This document shows, piece after piece, positions 26,319 through 35,642 of a stretch of 64,000 nt of DNA; position 1 is the stretch's first letter, and every line of letters begins with the position of its first letter. Below the pieces are notes generated by a model, which was not told where the DNA came from, did no database searches, and worked only from the letters and a program-made list of their open reading frames with translations. The position numbers were made by a program, and so were the translations under genes. Origin of the DNA: DASUPK01 sp963724665 (lineage in GTDB: Bacteria > Actinomycetota > Thermoleophilia > Solirubrobacterales > 70-9); NCBI GenBank assembly GCA_963724665.1, contig CAVRVH010000007.1, positions 930,001 through 994,000 of the forward strand, in the 5' to 3' direction.

Positions 26319-26770
26319 ACGGGTTCCTCCTCGGCTTCGCCTGCGGAGGACCCTTGCATATCGTCTCCTCGCAGTTTGGCGGCCACGGCCGCGATCTCGT
26401 CGGAATCCCCCGGCTCGGGGATCCAGGGAAGCTTCAGGGGATCATCCTCATAACGGGGCACGACGTGGACGTGGAAGTGGAAGACGGTCTGCCAGGCGGC
26501 CGCCCCGCAGGCGTTGATCAGGTTGATCCCGTCTGCTCCGAGCACGTCCTTCATCCGCTTGGCGAGGCGCTGTGCAGCCAGATTGACGGCGGTCAGGTCC
26601 TCGTCGCCGATCTCGAGCAGATCGGCCGAGTGCTTCCTCGGCACGACGAGCGCATGTCCCGCCGTCGCCGGGTTGATGTCCATGAAGGCGACCGTCCGCT
26701 CGTCGGAGTCGATGGTCTCGCTCGGGATCGAGCCCGCGACGATGCCGCAGAAGAGGCAGTCATCCGCCAT
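26315..26770 (-). CDS. HIT-family nucleotide hydrolase
   Basis: A 151-residue protein. It begins DDCLFCGIVAGSIPSE with a CxxC pair and carries the HIT active site HFHVHVVPRYEDD at about residue 97-109 (His-x-His-x-His). HIT proteins hydrolyse nucleoside phosphoramidates or dinucleoside polyphosphates. The C-terminal 30 residues are acidic. It is first in a coupled pair with the crotonase; the reason for the pairing is not known. Confidence 0.9.
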   Translation of the reverse strand: MADDCLFCGIVAGSIPSETIDSDERTVAFMDINPATAGHALVVPRKHSADLLEIGDEDLTAVNLAAQRLAKRMKDVLGADGINLINACGAAAWQTVFHFHVHVVPRYEDDPLKLPWIPEPGDSDEIAAVAAKLRGDDMQGSSAGEAEEEPV

Positions 26771-26798
26771 GCGGCCGCGAGCCTACCCCCAAATACAA

Positions 26799-26828
26799 GC
26801 GGCCCGCCGGCAGGGGCAGGCGGGCCGC
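26799..26828 (-). terminator. Hairpin terminator after the secreted protein at 26855
   Basis: A perfect 10-base-pair inverted repeat (GCGGCCCGCC and its complement) with a 10-base loop lies between the stop of the 26855 gene and the HIT start. Followed on the minus strand by TTGTATTTG. It should stop minus-strand transcripts before the HIT-crotonase operon. Confidence 0.7.
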
Positions 26829-26854
26829 CGGCACTTGGATGCCGTCTTATTGAG

Positions 26855-27331
26855 CTACGCAGCCGGTGCGATCGCGATAGGCGCGCTGTCTCCGCTGAAC
26901 GTCAGGCAGCTGAAGGCACGACCCTTCTTGGTCTTCTTGCCCTTCTTCTTGCTGCCGACCTTGCGGGTCAGCGGGTCAACGGTCGCGCGCAGCACGACGC
27001 TGGTCGTCGGCGGATTCGTGTCCGTCGGCTTCGGCAGCGTCGCTGCGTACGAGCCGTTCCCCTTGGTGGTCGCGGTCTCCGCAAGTGGCGTGACGGTTGC
27101 GCCGTTCACGTAGGCGAAGTGCACCGTCCTGTCCTTCTTGCAGTTGCTGTTGCTCGCGACGCTTCCGCTCGCGCTCACGCTCGCGGTCGTCGCATCGATC
27201 GTGGTGGGCGTTGCGCTCACCGTGACTGTCCCGCCTACCTGCTTGGCGCTCTTCACGCCAAGCGCATTCGGCACGGCGACCAGCCCCACTGCCACGGCGC
27301 ACACGGCGCCGGCGCTGATCAGCTTCTTCAT
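26855..27331 (-). CDS. Secreted hypothetical protein (158 aa)
   Basis: Signal peptide (LISAGAVCAVAVGLVAVPNA), then a Thr/Ser/Val-rich beta domain (GGTVTVSATPTTIDATTASV) containing one Cys pair region (NSNCKKDRTVHFAYVNG ... RAFSCLTFSG) and a Lys-rich loop. No catalytic motif. It has a good Shine-Dalgarno (GAGGAGCC). It is flanked by terminators on both sides and so is likely an independent unit. Confidence 0.7.
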   Translation of the reverse strand: MKKLISAGAVCAVAVGLVAVPNALGVKSAKQVGGTVTVSATPTTIDATTASVSASGSVASNSNCKKDRTVHFAYVNGATVTPLAETATTKGNGSYAATLPKPTDTNPPTTSVVLRATVDPLTRKVGSKKKGKKTKKGRAFSCLTFSGDSAPIAIAPAA

Positions 27332-27388
27332 CGTTGGCTCCTCATTTCGATTCCTCTACCCGGTTGAGCGCCACAGCGCAGCGCAGGG

Positions 27389-27416
27389 GTACGGGGGACT
27401 CCACACCCCCTCGTAC
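27389..27416 (-). terminator. Hairpin terminator after cca
   Basis: GTACG-GGGG pairs with CCCC-T-CGTAC (one bulged base) just beyond the cca stop on the minus strand. It ends the nnr-alr-cca transcript. No long T run follows. Confidence 0.5.
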
Positions 27417-27429
27417 AGCCGTCCAAATC

Positions 27430-28860
27430 TCAGCGAAGCTGCCGGGCGCGCTCGATCGCCTCGGCGCGGCTGGTGATCTCGCCCGTGAACTTCTCCGCGC
27501 GGAGCTCCTCGAGAAGCCGGCCCATCTCCGGCCCGGGCGAGAGGCCGAGCTCGTCGGCGAGATCGTCGCCCGAGACCGGTGGGCGAGGCGATCCATCGCG
27601 ATGCCAGGCGAGAGCTTCCCTGAGCATCTCCCGCGCGAGGTCCAGGTGGGCGTTCACCATCTCGGGACTCGCCAGCGGGCCCTCGCCGCGAGCGGCCAGC
27701 CGGTCGGCCATGGTGAGCAGCGTGACGTCGGCGGCCACGGGCTCGGTGGCGACGAGGTAGTCGTAAACCGCCCGCCGCGACAGCGGCTGCTGGTGGATCA
27801 GGAACCCCAGCCGCAGGTGATGGAGCGCGAGGCCCTGCAGGTGACGGCTGAGCGCGCGGCTGGTGCGCAACCGCCGGCAGATCGAGGCGATGATCTGGGC
27901 GCCGACCTCGTCGTGCCCGATGAAGGTGACGTAGCCGGCGCCCTCGGCACGGGTCTCCGGCTTGCCGAGATCGTGGAAGAGCGCGCCGAACCGCAGGGCG
28001 CCCTGGCGGGTGAGCTCGTCGGCGAGCGGCTCGGCCAGGAACTCCGCCACCTCCTGGGCGAGATCTCCGGCGAACTCCGGTAGATCCGCCTCGATGCCGA
28101 GCCACTCCTCGAGCACAGCGAGGGTGTGGCCCAGCACGTCGAGATGGTGGTTCGGGTTCTGGACGACTCCCCGGAGCGCCTCGAGCTCCGGCAGGACCAC
28201 GGGCAGCAGGGCGAGCTCCTCCATCAGGCGCATGCCGGTCAATGGATCCCGCCCCGCGACGATCCCCCGCAGCTCAGCGAACTGGCGCTCGCCGGCCGGA
28301 TCTGCGGCGTGGGAGGCGTGGGCCCGCGCGAGCTCGATGGTCTTCCCGTCGAGCGAAAGCCCCAGCCCGGCGGCGAGACGAACCGCACGCAGGAGCCGGA
28401 GCGGGTCTTCCTCGAAAGCGCCCTCGGAGGCCGCGCGCAGGATCCGCGCCTCGGCGTCGGCGACCCCGCCGGTCGGATCGATCGGCTCCCCTCCCGCCAA
28501 TGGCAAAGCTATGGCGTTGACGGTGAAGTCGCGGGCCCGCAGGTCGTCCTCGATGGAATCGGCACGCAAGCCCGCGACGTCCACGTGCCAGCCGTCGGTG
28601 GGCGCCACGGCTCGCCACGTCGCGAACTCCTCGGAGAGCGTGAAGGCAGAGCCTCCGGCCACCCCGGCGATTGCCCGCGCGGCCCTTTCCTCCTCGCCGC
28701 GGGTCACGGCCAGGTCCGCATCGGCCACCCGCTCCCCGAGCATCGCGTCGCGAATCGCCCCTCCGACGATCCAGACCGGGCCCGGATGCTCCTCGAGCGC
28801 CGTCCGGGCGGCGGCGATCGACGGCGCGGCGGCGAGGTCCTCCTCGAGCGGCGGGCTCAC
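27430..28860 (-). CDS. cca: CCA tRNA nucleotidyltransferase with HD domain
   Basis: A 476-residue class II tRNA nucleotidyltransferase/poly(A) polymerase-type enzyme. The head domain has VWIVGGAIRDAMLG and the metal-binding DADLAV; RARDFTVNAIAL and EEDPLRLLRAVRLAA follow, which are neck motifs for nucleotide selection. A C-terminal HD domain includes FHDLGKPETR. It adds or repairs the 3' CCA of tRNAs. The GTG start at 28860 is chosen because it overlaps the alr stop (GTGA) and precedes the conserved N-terminus; an earlier open frame overlaps alr and is not needed. Confidence 0.92.
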   Translation of the reverse strand: MSPPLEEDLAAAPSIAAARTALEEHPGPVWIVGGAIRDAMLGERVADADLAVTRGEEERAARAIAGVAGGSAFTLSEEFATWRAVAPTDGWHVDVAGLRADSIEDDLRARDFTVNAIALPLAGGEPIDPTGGVADAEARILRAASEGAFEEDPLRLLRAVRLAAGLGLSLDGKTIELARAHASHAADPAGERQFAELRGIVAGRDPLTGMRLMEELALLPVVLPELEALRGVVQNPNHHLDVLGHTLAVLEEWLGIEADLPEFAGDLAQEVAEFLAEPLADELTRQGALRFGALFHDLGKPETRAEGAGYVTFIGHDEVGAQIIASICRRLRTSRALSRHLQGLALHHLRLGFLIHQQPLSRRAVYDYLVATEPVAADVTLLTMADRLAARGEGPLASPEMVNAHLDLAREMLREALAWHRDGSPRPPVSGDDLADELGLSPGPEMGRLLEELRAEKFTGEITSRAEAIERARQLR

Positions 28861-29957
28861 TCGGTCACCTCCCTGGGAACCCGCTGCGAGATCCCGCAGG
28901 TCACCTCGTAGTTGATCGTGTCGAGCCGGGTCGCAACCTCCTCGGCCAGGATCCGCTCGGACCCCTGTGCGCCGATCAGGACCGCCGGGGCGCCCGGCTC
29001 GACATCGGTCTCTGGACCGAGATCGATCGTCACGTTGTCCATCGAGACCGTGCCCACCAGCGGATACCGCCGGCCGCCCACGAGCACCTCGGCGTTGTTG
29101 GAAAGCCCCCGGCGGACACCGTCGCCGTAGCCGATCGGCAACACGCCGATCCAGGTGTCCTGCGGTGCTTGCCAGGTCCGGCCGTAGCCCGCGCTGGCGC
29201 CACTCTCGAAGCGCTTGACGTCGGCGACGTAGGAGTGCAGCTCGAGCGCCGGCTGCAGCCCGCGCTCGGCCGGATCCCGCCCGAACGGGTCGAGCCCGTA
29301 GACGGCGATTCCGCACCGGACCATGTCGAAGTGCGTGGCGGGATCGCGGAGCGTCGCCGCGCTGTTGGCGGCGTGGACCGTCGCGTCCGGGGCAAGCTCC
29401 CGCACGGCCTCGGCGACCGGAGCGAAGGCGGCGAGCTGTTCGGCCATGTATGCATCCCCCTCCTCGTCCGCCGTGGCGAAGTGGGTCCAGACGCCAGCAA
29501 CGTCCAGGCGCTGGTCGTTGACGCAGGCGCGCGCGAGCTCGATGAGCCTGTTCGGATCGCGCTCGCCCAGCCGGCCCATCCCGCTGTCGAACTTGACGTG
29601 CACGCGCGCCATGCGACCTTGCTCCTCCGCCACCCGGGAGCAGACCTCGCGGAAGCCATCCCGCCAGACCGCCACGTCCGCGCGCGCGGTCAGCGCGGTT
29701 CGCAGCTCCCCGACCGTGAGGGCGCCCATGACGAGGATCGGGACATCCGGGAAGTGCAGCCGGAGCTCCTCCGCCTCCGCGGCGGCGGCAACGGCGAGCC
29801 GGGTGGCTCCGCCGCGCAGCGCCGCGGCGGCGCAGACGGCGGCGCCGTGCCCATAGCCGTTGGCCTTGACCACGGCGCAGAGCTCGACTCCGTCGCCGAC
29901 GCGCTCCTTCAGGGTCCGGCAGTTCCGCTCGACCGCTCCGGCGTCGATCGTCGCCAC
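28857..29957 (-). CDS. alr: Alanine racemase
   Basis: A 366-residue PLP enzyme making D-alanine for peptidoglycan. The PLP-binding Lys is in CAVVKANGYGHG near residue 34, the catalytic Tyr in SAGYGRTW, and family motifs VHVKFDSGMGRLG and GTVSMDNVTIDLG are present. It is the middle gene of nnr-alr-cca, with a 26-base gap from nnr and a 4-base overlap with cca. The pairing with nnr is common in bacteria. Confidence 0.96.
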   Translation of the reverse strand: MATIDAGAVERNCRTLKERVGDGVELCAVVKANGYGHGAAVCAAAALRGGATRLAVAAAAEAEELRLHFPDVPILVMGALTVGELRTALTARADVAVWRDGFREVCSRVAEEQGRMARVHVKFDSGMGRLGERDPNRLIELARACVNDQRLDVAGVWTHFATADEEGDAYMAEQLAAFAPVAEAVRELAPDATVHAANSAATLRDPATHFDMVRCGIAVYGLDPFGRDPAERGLQPALELHSYVADVKRFESGASAGYGRTWQAPQDTWIGVLPIGYGDGVRRGLSNNAEVLVGGRRYPLVGTVSMDNVTIDLGPETDVEPGAPAVLIGAQGSERILAEEVATRLDTINYEVTCGISQRVPREVTE

Positions 29958-29983
29958 CGCCCTCCCTGTCGTCTCGGGCGCGC

Positions 29984-31492
29984 TCAGAGCGCCAGCCCCG
30001 CGGGGATCGACTCGATGACGTCGCCTGCGATCACCGAGTCGTGACCGACCCGGTCGCCCGCGGCCCTGCCCGCGCGTGAATGCGCCACCACGGCGGCGCA
30101 GGTGGCGGCGAACGGCTCCATCCCCCGGGCGATCATGGCGGCGATCATTCCCGAGAGAACGTCGCCGGTGCCGGCGGTCGCGAGCTGCGGGCTCGAGATG
30201 GCATTGACGGCCAGGCGGTCGCCGTCGGTGACGATGGTGTCATCTCCCTTCAGCAGGACGAGCCCCCCGCTTTGCGCCGCCGCCTCGCGCGCGGTCTCGA
30301 TTCGCTTCGCTCCGATCGCTTCGGAATCCCGGTCCAGCAGGCGGCCCATCTCCCCAGCGTGGGGAGTGAGGACGAATGGCGCCTTGCGAGCGGCGAGCTT
30401 CTCGATCCGGCCCGCGAAGGCATTGAGGCCGTCGGCATCGATGACCAGGGGCGCCTCGATCCTCTCGGTGAGCTCCTGGATCAGGCGCTGGGTTCCCTGT
30501 TCGCGGCCCATGCCGGAGCCGAGCACGACACACGCCGCTCGTTCCGCTGCGCTGAGGATCTGCTCGGACGCGGCCGGGCGGAGCCTGCCGTCGCGACTCG
30601 CGCAGCCGAGCGACATCACCTCTGTCAGCTTGACCTCGAGGATGTGCTCCAGGTCCGCTGGGACGGCCGCCGTCGCATACCCCGCTCCGGCTCGGATCGC
30701 GGCAAGCGACGCCAGGCAGACCGCGCCCGTGAGTCCGCGGGACCCGCCGACGATGAGCACCTGACCGGAGCTGAACTTCGTCGAACCGGTCGCCCGGCTG
30801 GGCGCAAGCTCGAGGACGCGCGGATCGATCAGGCCCGCCTTCGGCTCGACCGGCGCGCCGTCCGGGATGCCGATCGGCGCGACCCTCAGCTCGCCGGTGT
30901 GCTCCTTGCCCGGCGCGACCCAGTGCCCGAGCTTCGGCGCATGAAAGGTCACCGTGACGTCGGCCGAGACGGCCGCACCCTCGACCTCGCCGGTGGAGGC
31001 GTTGACGCCCGATGCGATGTCGGTCGCAACCACCGGCGCCTCGACCTCGTTCATGGCCTCGATCGCCGAGACCGCGGGGCCTCTGGGCGTCCCGGCAAAG
31101 CCGGTGCCGAAGACGGCATCGACGACGACTCCGGCGCCGCGCAGCGCGGTTCCAAGCTCCGCGGGATCCACCTGGCGCGCGCCGTCGAACCGATCGACGT
31201 TGGCACGGGCGTCATCCGAGAGCTCGTCCGGCGACGCAAGCAGCAGAGCATCGACCTGGAACCCGGTCTCACGCAGGGCCCGGGCGGCCACCAGCCCGTC
31301 GCCGCCGTTGTTCCCCTTACCGCAGACGATTGCCGCGACTGGAGAGGTCGCCGCCTGCCCGGCGGCCTCGGCAACCGCCCGGCCGGCGGTCTCCATCAAC
31401 TCCAGGGAGGGAACCCCCTGGTCCTTGATCGCCCACGAGTCGGTGGCGCGCATCTCCTCCGCATCCAGGCACCGATCGAGCCAGTCCTCCAT
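29984..31492 (-). CDS. nnr: Bifunctional NAD(P)H-hydrate repair enzyme (epimerase + ADP-dependent dehydratase)
   Basis: A 502-residue fusion. The N-terminal YjeF_N epimerase domain (residues about 1-210) has CGKGNNGGDGLVAARAL. The C-terminal ribokinase-like dehydratase (about 225-500) has VLIVGGSRGLTGAVCLASLA, FVLTPHAGEMGRLL and the nucleotide-binding STATGD-type motif seen as LATAGTGDVLSGMIA. It repairs hydrated NADH and NADPH. It leads the nnr-alr-cca operon. Divergent from the DUF3089 gene, with 39 bases between them that must hold both promoters. Confidence 0.94.
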   Translation of the reverse strand: MEDWLDRCLDAEEMRATDSWAIKDQGVPSLELMETAGRAVAEAAGQAATSPVAAIVCGKGNNGGDGLVAARALRETGFQVDALLLASPDELSDDARANVDRFDGARQVDPAELGTALRGAGVVVDAVFGTGFAGTPRGPAVSAIEAMNEVEAPVVATDIASGVNASTGEVEGAAVSADVTVTFHAPKLGHWVAPGKEHTGELRVAPIGIPDGAPVEPKAGLIDPRVLELAPSRATGSTKFSSGQVLIVGGSRGLTGAVCLASLAAIRAGAGYATAAVPADLEHILEVKLTEVMSLGCASRDGRLRPAASEQILSAAERAACVVLGSGMGREQGTQRLIQELTERIEAPLVIDADGLNAFAGRIEKLAARKAPFVLTPHAGEMGRLLDRDSEAIGAKRIETAREAAAQSGGLVLLKGDDTIVTDGDRLAVNAISSPQLATAGTGDVLSGMIAAMIARGMEPFAATCAAVVAHSRAGRAAGDRVGHDSVIAGDVIESIPAGLAL

Positions 31493-31531
31493 CGGCCTGA
31501 GCCTACTCTGGGATAACCTCCCCGCAGGTCC

Positions 31532-32695
31532 ATGGAGGGACGACTCAACCGCCTGGCGCTGCTGGCACTGTCAGCCGCCGCATTCCTGATTCCCCTGGCG
31601 CTGCCGACGGGAGCCGATGCCGCGACGACCTGGCTCTGCAAGCCCGGCGCCAACCCGGACCCGTGCTTCGGCAGCCTGCAGACGACTGTCATCGATTCCT
31701 CGGGCGCGAGCCACGTCGAGAACCCTCGGAACGCCAGGAAACCGCCGATCGACTGCTTCTACGTCTATCCGACGGTCAGCGACGACAAGACGACGAACTC
31801 CGACCTGTCGATCGACCCGGAGGAAATCGCAATTGCGCAGTTCCAGGCCGCGCGATTCTCGGAGCGCTGCCGCGTATTCGCCCCGATGTACAGGCAGCTC
31901 ACCCTTCAGGCCATCTTCGGCGCCACGCCCCCTGCCGCCGCCGTCCAGCTGGCCTACTCCGACGTCCTCGCTGCCTGGAAGGAGTACCTGCGCCGCTACA
32001 ACCACGGCCGCGGCGTCGTCCTGCTCGGCCACTCGCAGGGCTCGGGGATGCTCGAGCAGCTGATCCGCAAGAAGATCGATCCGTCCCGGAAGGTGCGCAG
32101 CCAACTGGTCTCGGCGATCCTGCTCGGCGGCAACGTGACCGTGAAGTCCGGAAGCAACGTCGGTGGCGTCTTCCGGCACGTGCCCGGTTGCGGCTCCGCG
32201 CGGCAAACCGGTTGCGTGATCGCCTTCTCAACCTTCAATCAGACGCCGCCCAGCAACTCGGTCTTCGGGAGGCCGGGCGCCGTTTCGAACTTCTTCGGGC
32301 AAAACCGCACCGACCTGAGCGTGCTCTGCACCAACCCGGCCGCGCTCAGGGGCGGCTCGGCGCCGCTCGACACCCTGGCCCCGACCATCCCGTTTCCGGG
32401 AACGCTCGGGGCCGGAGTCAACATCCTCTACAACGGCTCGCCCCCGACGGCCCCGACCCCCTGGGTCACGCCGCAGGATCACTACACCGGGCAGTGCGTC
32501 CAGAGCAACGGCGCCAATGTGCTGATGATCTCGCCGGTCGGAAGTGCCAGGCAACTCACCCCTGTCCCCGACGCCACCTGGGGCCTGCACCTTGCCGACG
32601 TCAACATCGCCCTGGGCAATCTCGTCGCAGACGTCGGCTCCGAGTCGAAGGCCTACTTGAAGCGACAGGCGAAGGCGAAGCGGGGTGGCCGGTAG
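31532..32695 (+). CDS. Secreted DUF3089 alpha/beta-hydrolase-like protein
   Basis: A 387-residue protein with a signal peptide (ending near GADA) and the DUF3089 pattern: TTWLCKPG, then DCFYVYPTVSDDKTTNSDLS, FAPMYRQLT, and the nucleophile elbow GVVLLGHSQGSGML near residue 168. DUF3089 proteins are thought to be lipase/esterase-like, so a secreted esterase is a reasonable inference. Several Cys suggest disulfides. It is a single plus-strand gene inserted between two minus-strand cell-wall operons, and it converges on the MBL gene with a 14-base gap. Confidence 0.85.
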   Translation: MEGRLNRLALLALSAAAFLIPLALPTGADAATTWLCKPGANPDPCFGSLQTTVIDSSGASHVENPRNARKPPIDCFYVYPTVSDDKTTNSDLSIDPEEIAIAQFQAARFSERCRVFAPMYRQLTLQAIFGATPPAAAVQLAYSDVLAAWKEYLRRYNHGRGVVLLGHSQGSGMLEQLIRKKIDPSRKVRSQLVSAILLGGNVTVKSGSNVGGVFRHVPGCGSARQTGCVIAFSTFNQTPPSNSVFGRPGAVSNFFGQNRTDLSVLCTNPAALRGGSAPLDTLAPTIPFPGTLGAGVNILYNGSPPTAPTPWVTPQDHYTGQCVQSNGANVLMISPVGSARQLTPVPDATWGLHLADVNIALGNLVADVGSESKAYLKRQAKAKRGGR

Positions 32696-32709
32696 AGCTC
32701 TGAAGCCGC

Positions 32710-33747
32710 CTAGGCTCCCGGGCCCCGGCCGATCATGGTGGACCGGTCAAGGCCACCGCCTGGCGGCAGGCTGTAGAGGTCACCGTCCTGAGCGATCCAG
32801 AGTGGTCCGCTGAACCGCTTGCGCGCGTCGCCGAGGAACGGACCCTCAAGCGACTTCAGCGGCAGTGGCGGGACTATGTGGGTCAGCGCGAGCGCCTTGA
32901 CTCCGGCCTCTCTAGCCGCGTTGGCCGCCTCGGCCGGGCTCGCGTGATAGTCGGGTATGTCGGCGAAGATCTTGGCGCGCGCAGTCAATCCGGCCGCGCC
33001 CGCGGCATCCTCGACGAGCTTGGTGAGCTCCGGGGAGAGGGCGTCGTGGACAAGCAGATCGGCGCCCGCGGCCGCCTGGACCAGAACCGGTGAGTAGCTG
33101 GTGTCGCCGCTGACCACGAGGCTGCGGCCCTGGTAGTCGAAGCGGTAACCCACCGCAGGCTCGGCCGGGGAATGGTCGACGCGGAACGCGGTGATCTTCA
33201 GCCCCCCGTCGTCGAGCAGGATCGTGGAGTCCGTCCCGTCCGGGAAGTCAAAGGTCTCCGCGGTCATGCCCGCGGTGGCGGAAGGGGCGATCTCCTCGCC
33301 GTGGTGCGCGGTGCGGTAGCCGTTGTCGAGCGCGTATGCCTCGTTGTAGCCGGCGACGACCCGCTCGACTCCGGGCGGGCCGATGACCCGCATCGTGTCC
33401 GTCGAGTCCTGGGCAACCCAGCGCTGGATCGCGAGGCTCCCGAGGCCGCCGATGTGATCCGAGTGGAAGTGGGTCAGCAGCACGGCCTCGATCCCGCCGG
33501 GATCGATCCCCATGCGGTTGAGCGTCTCGGACGCCCGCTCTCCTGCATCGACGATGAATAGCCGGCGGCCGGCGATCACCGCCACGCACGGGTTGCCCCG
33601 CATGGGGTCAGGGAGCGGCGACCCGGAGCCGCAGATCGCGATATGCAGGCCGTCCGGCAGGTCGGCCAGCGGGTCGGCACTCATACGCCGCGGAAGCGTC
33701 CGCTTGGTCATCGCCACGGCGATGCGTCCGCGCATGCCGGTGCTCAC
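32710..33747 (-). CDS. MBL-fold metallohydrolase
   Basis: A 345-residue metallo-beta-lactamase-fold protein with the zinc motif LTHFHSDHIGG, an upstream FIVDAGERAS strand, later VSGDTSYSP and LTHIVPP. The order resembles RNase Z/AtsA-like hydrolases. The first about 35 residues are basic and not part of the fold, so translation may start at a later Met (33711 or 33684). The GTG start overlaps the acpS stop, and the gene ends the rplM-to-acpS run. The substrate is unknown. Confidence 0.85.
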   Translation of the reverse strand: MSTGMRGRIAVAMTKRTLPRRMSADPLADLPDGLHIAICGSGSPLPDPMRGNPCVAVIAGRRLFIVDAGERASETLNRMGIDPGGIEAVLLTHFHSDHIGGLGSLAIQRWVAQDSTDTMRVIGPPGVERVVAGYNEAYALDNGYRTAHHGEEIAPSATAGMTAETFDFPDGTDSTILLDDGGLKITAFRVDHSPAEPAVGYRFDYQGRSLVVSGDTSYSPVLVQAAAGADLLVHDALSPELTKLVEDAAGAAGLTARAKIFADIPDYHASPAEAANAAREAGVKALALTHIVPPLPLKSLEGPFLGDARKRFSGPLWIAQDGDLYSLPPGGGLDRSTMIGRGPGA

Positions 33748-34088
33748 TCGGCGATCGCGACGGCCGCCGCAGTCTCGCGCGAGTGAGTCAGCGAGACCGC
33801 AATCTCGGCTCCGTCGGCCACTTCGGCCGCCCGGCCGTGGAGCTCGACGCGAGGCGGCTCGCCGCTGATCACCTCGATCTGGCGGAGCGGCACACCGGTA
33901 CCCAGCGCCTTGATCACCGCTTCCTTGGCGGCGAAGCGGGCGGCGAGGTGCCGGCCGGGACGCGCGCGACCCCGCGCATACGCCAGCTCGCCCTGAGTGA
34001 ACACCCGCTCAGCCAGGCCCGGCCGGCGTTCAAGCGCGCGCTCGACGCGCTCGATCTCGATCAGGTCGATGCCGACGGTGGTCGCCAC
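33744..34088 (-). CDS. acpS: Holo-[acyl-carrier-protein] synthase
   Basis: A 114-residue phosphopantetheinyl transferase. GIDLIEIERVERAL near the N-terminus carries the magnesium-binding Asp, and RFAAKEAVIKALGTG carries the Glu and Lys of the active site. It attaches the phosphopantetheine arm of CoA to acyl carrier protein for fatty-acid synthesis. It lies 11 bases after the DUF3352 gene and is coupled to the MBL gene, in the usual actinobacterial neighbourhood of glmS. Confidence 0.95.
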   Translation of the reverse strand: MATTVGIDLIEIERVERALERRPGLAERVFTQGELAYARGRARPGRHLAARFAAKEAVIKALGTGVPLRQIEVISGEPPRVELHGRAAEVADGAEIAVSLTHSRETAAAVAIAE

Positions 34089-34099
34089 GAATCCCCGGC

Positions 34100-35620
34100 C
34101 TACTTGAGGCCCAGGACCGCCTTGAACTCGGCCTTGTCGCCGCTCGAGCCCGAGCCGGTGACGACGTAATTGAGCGCGTCCAGGTACGGCTTGGCCTGCA
34201 CGTACTGCGGATCGGACTTCGCGCCGGAGGACTCCGCCAGCGCGAAGATCGACTGCAGATTGAGGAAGAGGTCGGTGCCGAGCGAGGAGACCTGGCCTTG
34301 CGCCGCGGAGAAGGTCGGCGAGTCCGAGAGCTTCTGGGCCGGGGTCAGGCTCGCCTCGGCGGAGCCGTCGCCGTACCCGATCACGATCTTGTCTCCCTGC
34401 TCCGCCAGCTCGATGGGCTGAGAGAGACTCGAATCGCTCATCTGGAAGCCGGTTCCGCCGCCCGAGAGCTGCAGGGGCTTGATCGCGCCGTTACCGAGTT
34501 GGAGCAGGCCCTGAAGCTGGTTCAGGAGACGACTCGTCAGAGCGGTGTCCTTCGACTGGACGACGAGGGCGCCGGTCAGCGTCGACTGCGTCGTCCCCTG
34601 CACGTAGATCACGGCATCGCCGAGCGCGCCGGTGAGCTGTTCGAGGGAGGATCCAGTGGCCTGCTCGATCTGCTGCTGCACGGCAGCAAAGTTGGGAACC
34701 TGGTCCTTGAGCTGGTCGATGCTGTGGCTCAAGTTGTCTCCCAGATCCCCGATGCCCAGCGCGAGCCAGGACTGGCCGGGGACATCGCCGATCAGTGAGC
34801 TCTGCGGCGTGTCGACGCCGTTGCTGCCGCCGGTCGCCTCGAGCTCGACCGAGTTGGCCGAGGCCGTCAGGGCACCTGCCACGGGCTGGTCGAGGTTGTC
34901 GCCGGCACTCTTCTCGATCGCGGCCTTGCTGGCGGCACCGAACTGGCTGCCGAGCGCGTCGATGAAGGTCTTCGGGACCGTGTAGACGGTGCCCAGCCGG
35001 TCGTCGGGAAGGTCGCCGATCGAGTCCGTGAAGTCGCTGTCGTCTCCGAGCGAGTCGCCCTTGTCCGCCTGGATCGCCGCAGCGACCCCGGCCGCGTTGC
35101 CCACCAGGAGGAAGTTGCCCACGGTGGCATACGCCGTGGTCCGGTCCTGCGCCGTCTGGACCGAGACGCCGTCGACGCTCTTCGGCGCGCCGCTGGTGCC
35201 GTTGGCCTTCTGGGCGAAGGCGAGCGCTGCGCTCGGATTCGTGGTCTCGACGACCGATGCCCCCTGCGAGTTCTGCCCGAGGGTCGTGAAGAAGACGGCC
35301 GCCTTCTCGCCGAGCCAGGGCGCGATGTCGGTCTGGTAGTTCACCGGCTGCCCCGTGGCGGTCTTCTGCTTGTCGATCTGGGCGATGATCTTGCCGGCCG
35401 GGTCGTCCGTGTGAAGGATGGTCTTGAGCGCGTCCTCGGCATTGGTCTTCGCCGTCCCGGTCGGCTTCACGGTCGCGTCCAGGTAGATCGGCGTGCTCGC
35501 GGGAACGGCCGCCGCGGGACCGACGTCGACGCTGCCGCCCCCACCGCCGCCGCAGCCGGCGAGGATCGCCGCGGGAACGGCGAAGCAGGCGACCAGGGTG
35601 GGGACTCGGCGACGGGTCAA
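34100..35620 (-). CDS. DUF3352 lipoprotein
   Basis: A protein of about 506 residues with a lipoprotein signal (LVACFAVPAAILAGC with lipobox LAGC), a Gly-rich linker and a large DUF3352-type beta/alpha domain. Typical features are a DIAPWLGEKAAVFFTTLG segment and two similar halves. These proteins are widespread in Actinomycetota and uncharacterised. I place the start at a TTG (35620), the first start codon after the glmS stop (22-base gap) and directly before the basic n-region; no ATG or GTG is available there. Co-transcription with glmS and acpS suggests an envelope role. Confidence 0.75.
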   Translation of the reverse strand: MTRRRVPTLVACFAVPAAILAGCGGGGGGSVDVGPAAAVPASTPIYLDATVKPTGTAKTNAEDALKTILHTDDPAGKIIAQIDKQKTATGQPVNYQTDIAPWLGEKAAVFFTTLGQNSQGASVVETTNPSAALAFAQKANGTSGAPKSVDGVSVQTAQDRTTAYATVGNFLLVGNAAGVAAAIQADKGDSLGDDSDFTDSIGDLPDDRLGTVYTVPKTFIDALGSQFGAASKAAIEKSAGDNLDQPVAGALTASANSVELEATGGSNGVDTPQSSLIGDVPGQSWLALGIGDLGDNLSHSIDQLKDQVPNFAAVQQQIEQATGSSLEQLTGALGDAVIYVQGTTQSTLTGALVVQSKDTALTSRLLNQLQGLLQLGNGAIKPLQLSGGGTGFQMSDSSLSQPIELAEQGDKIVIGYGDGSAEASLTPAQKLSDSPTFSAAQGQVSSLGTDLFLNLQSIFALAESSGAKSDPQYVQAKPYLDALNYVVTGSGSSGDKAEFKAVLGLK

Positions 35621-35642
35621 GGCGGGCGAGATCGTAGCGTGG

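Noticed and set aside
26799..26828. Possible CRISPR-like repeat
   Set aside because: It is a single perfect hairpin, with no second copy or spacer. No CRISPR array was seen anywhere in the window.
30080..31516. Long plus-strand frame opposite nnr
   Set aside because: Arg/Asp/Gly-rich with no motif. nnr is complete on the minus strand with clear domain signatures.
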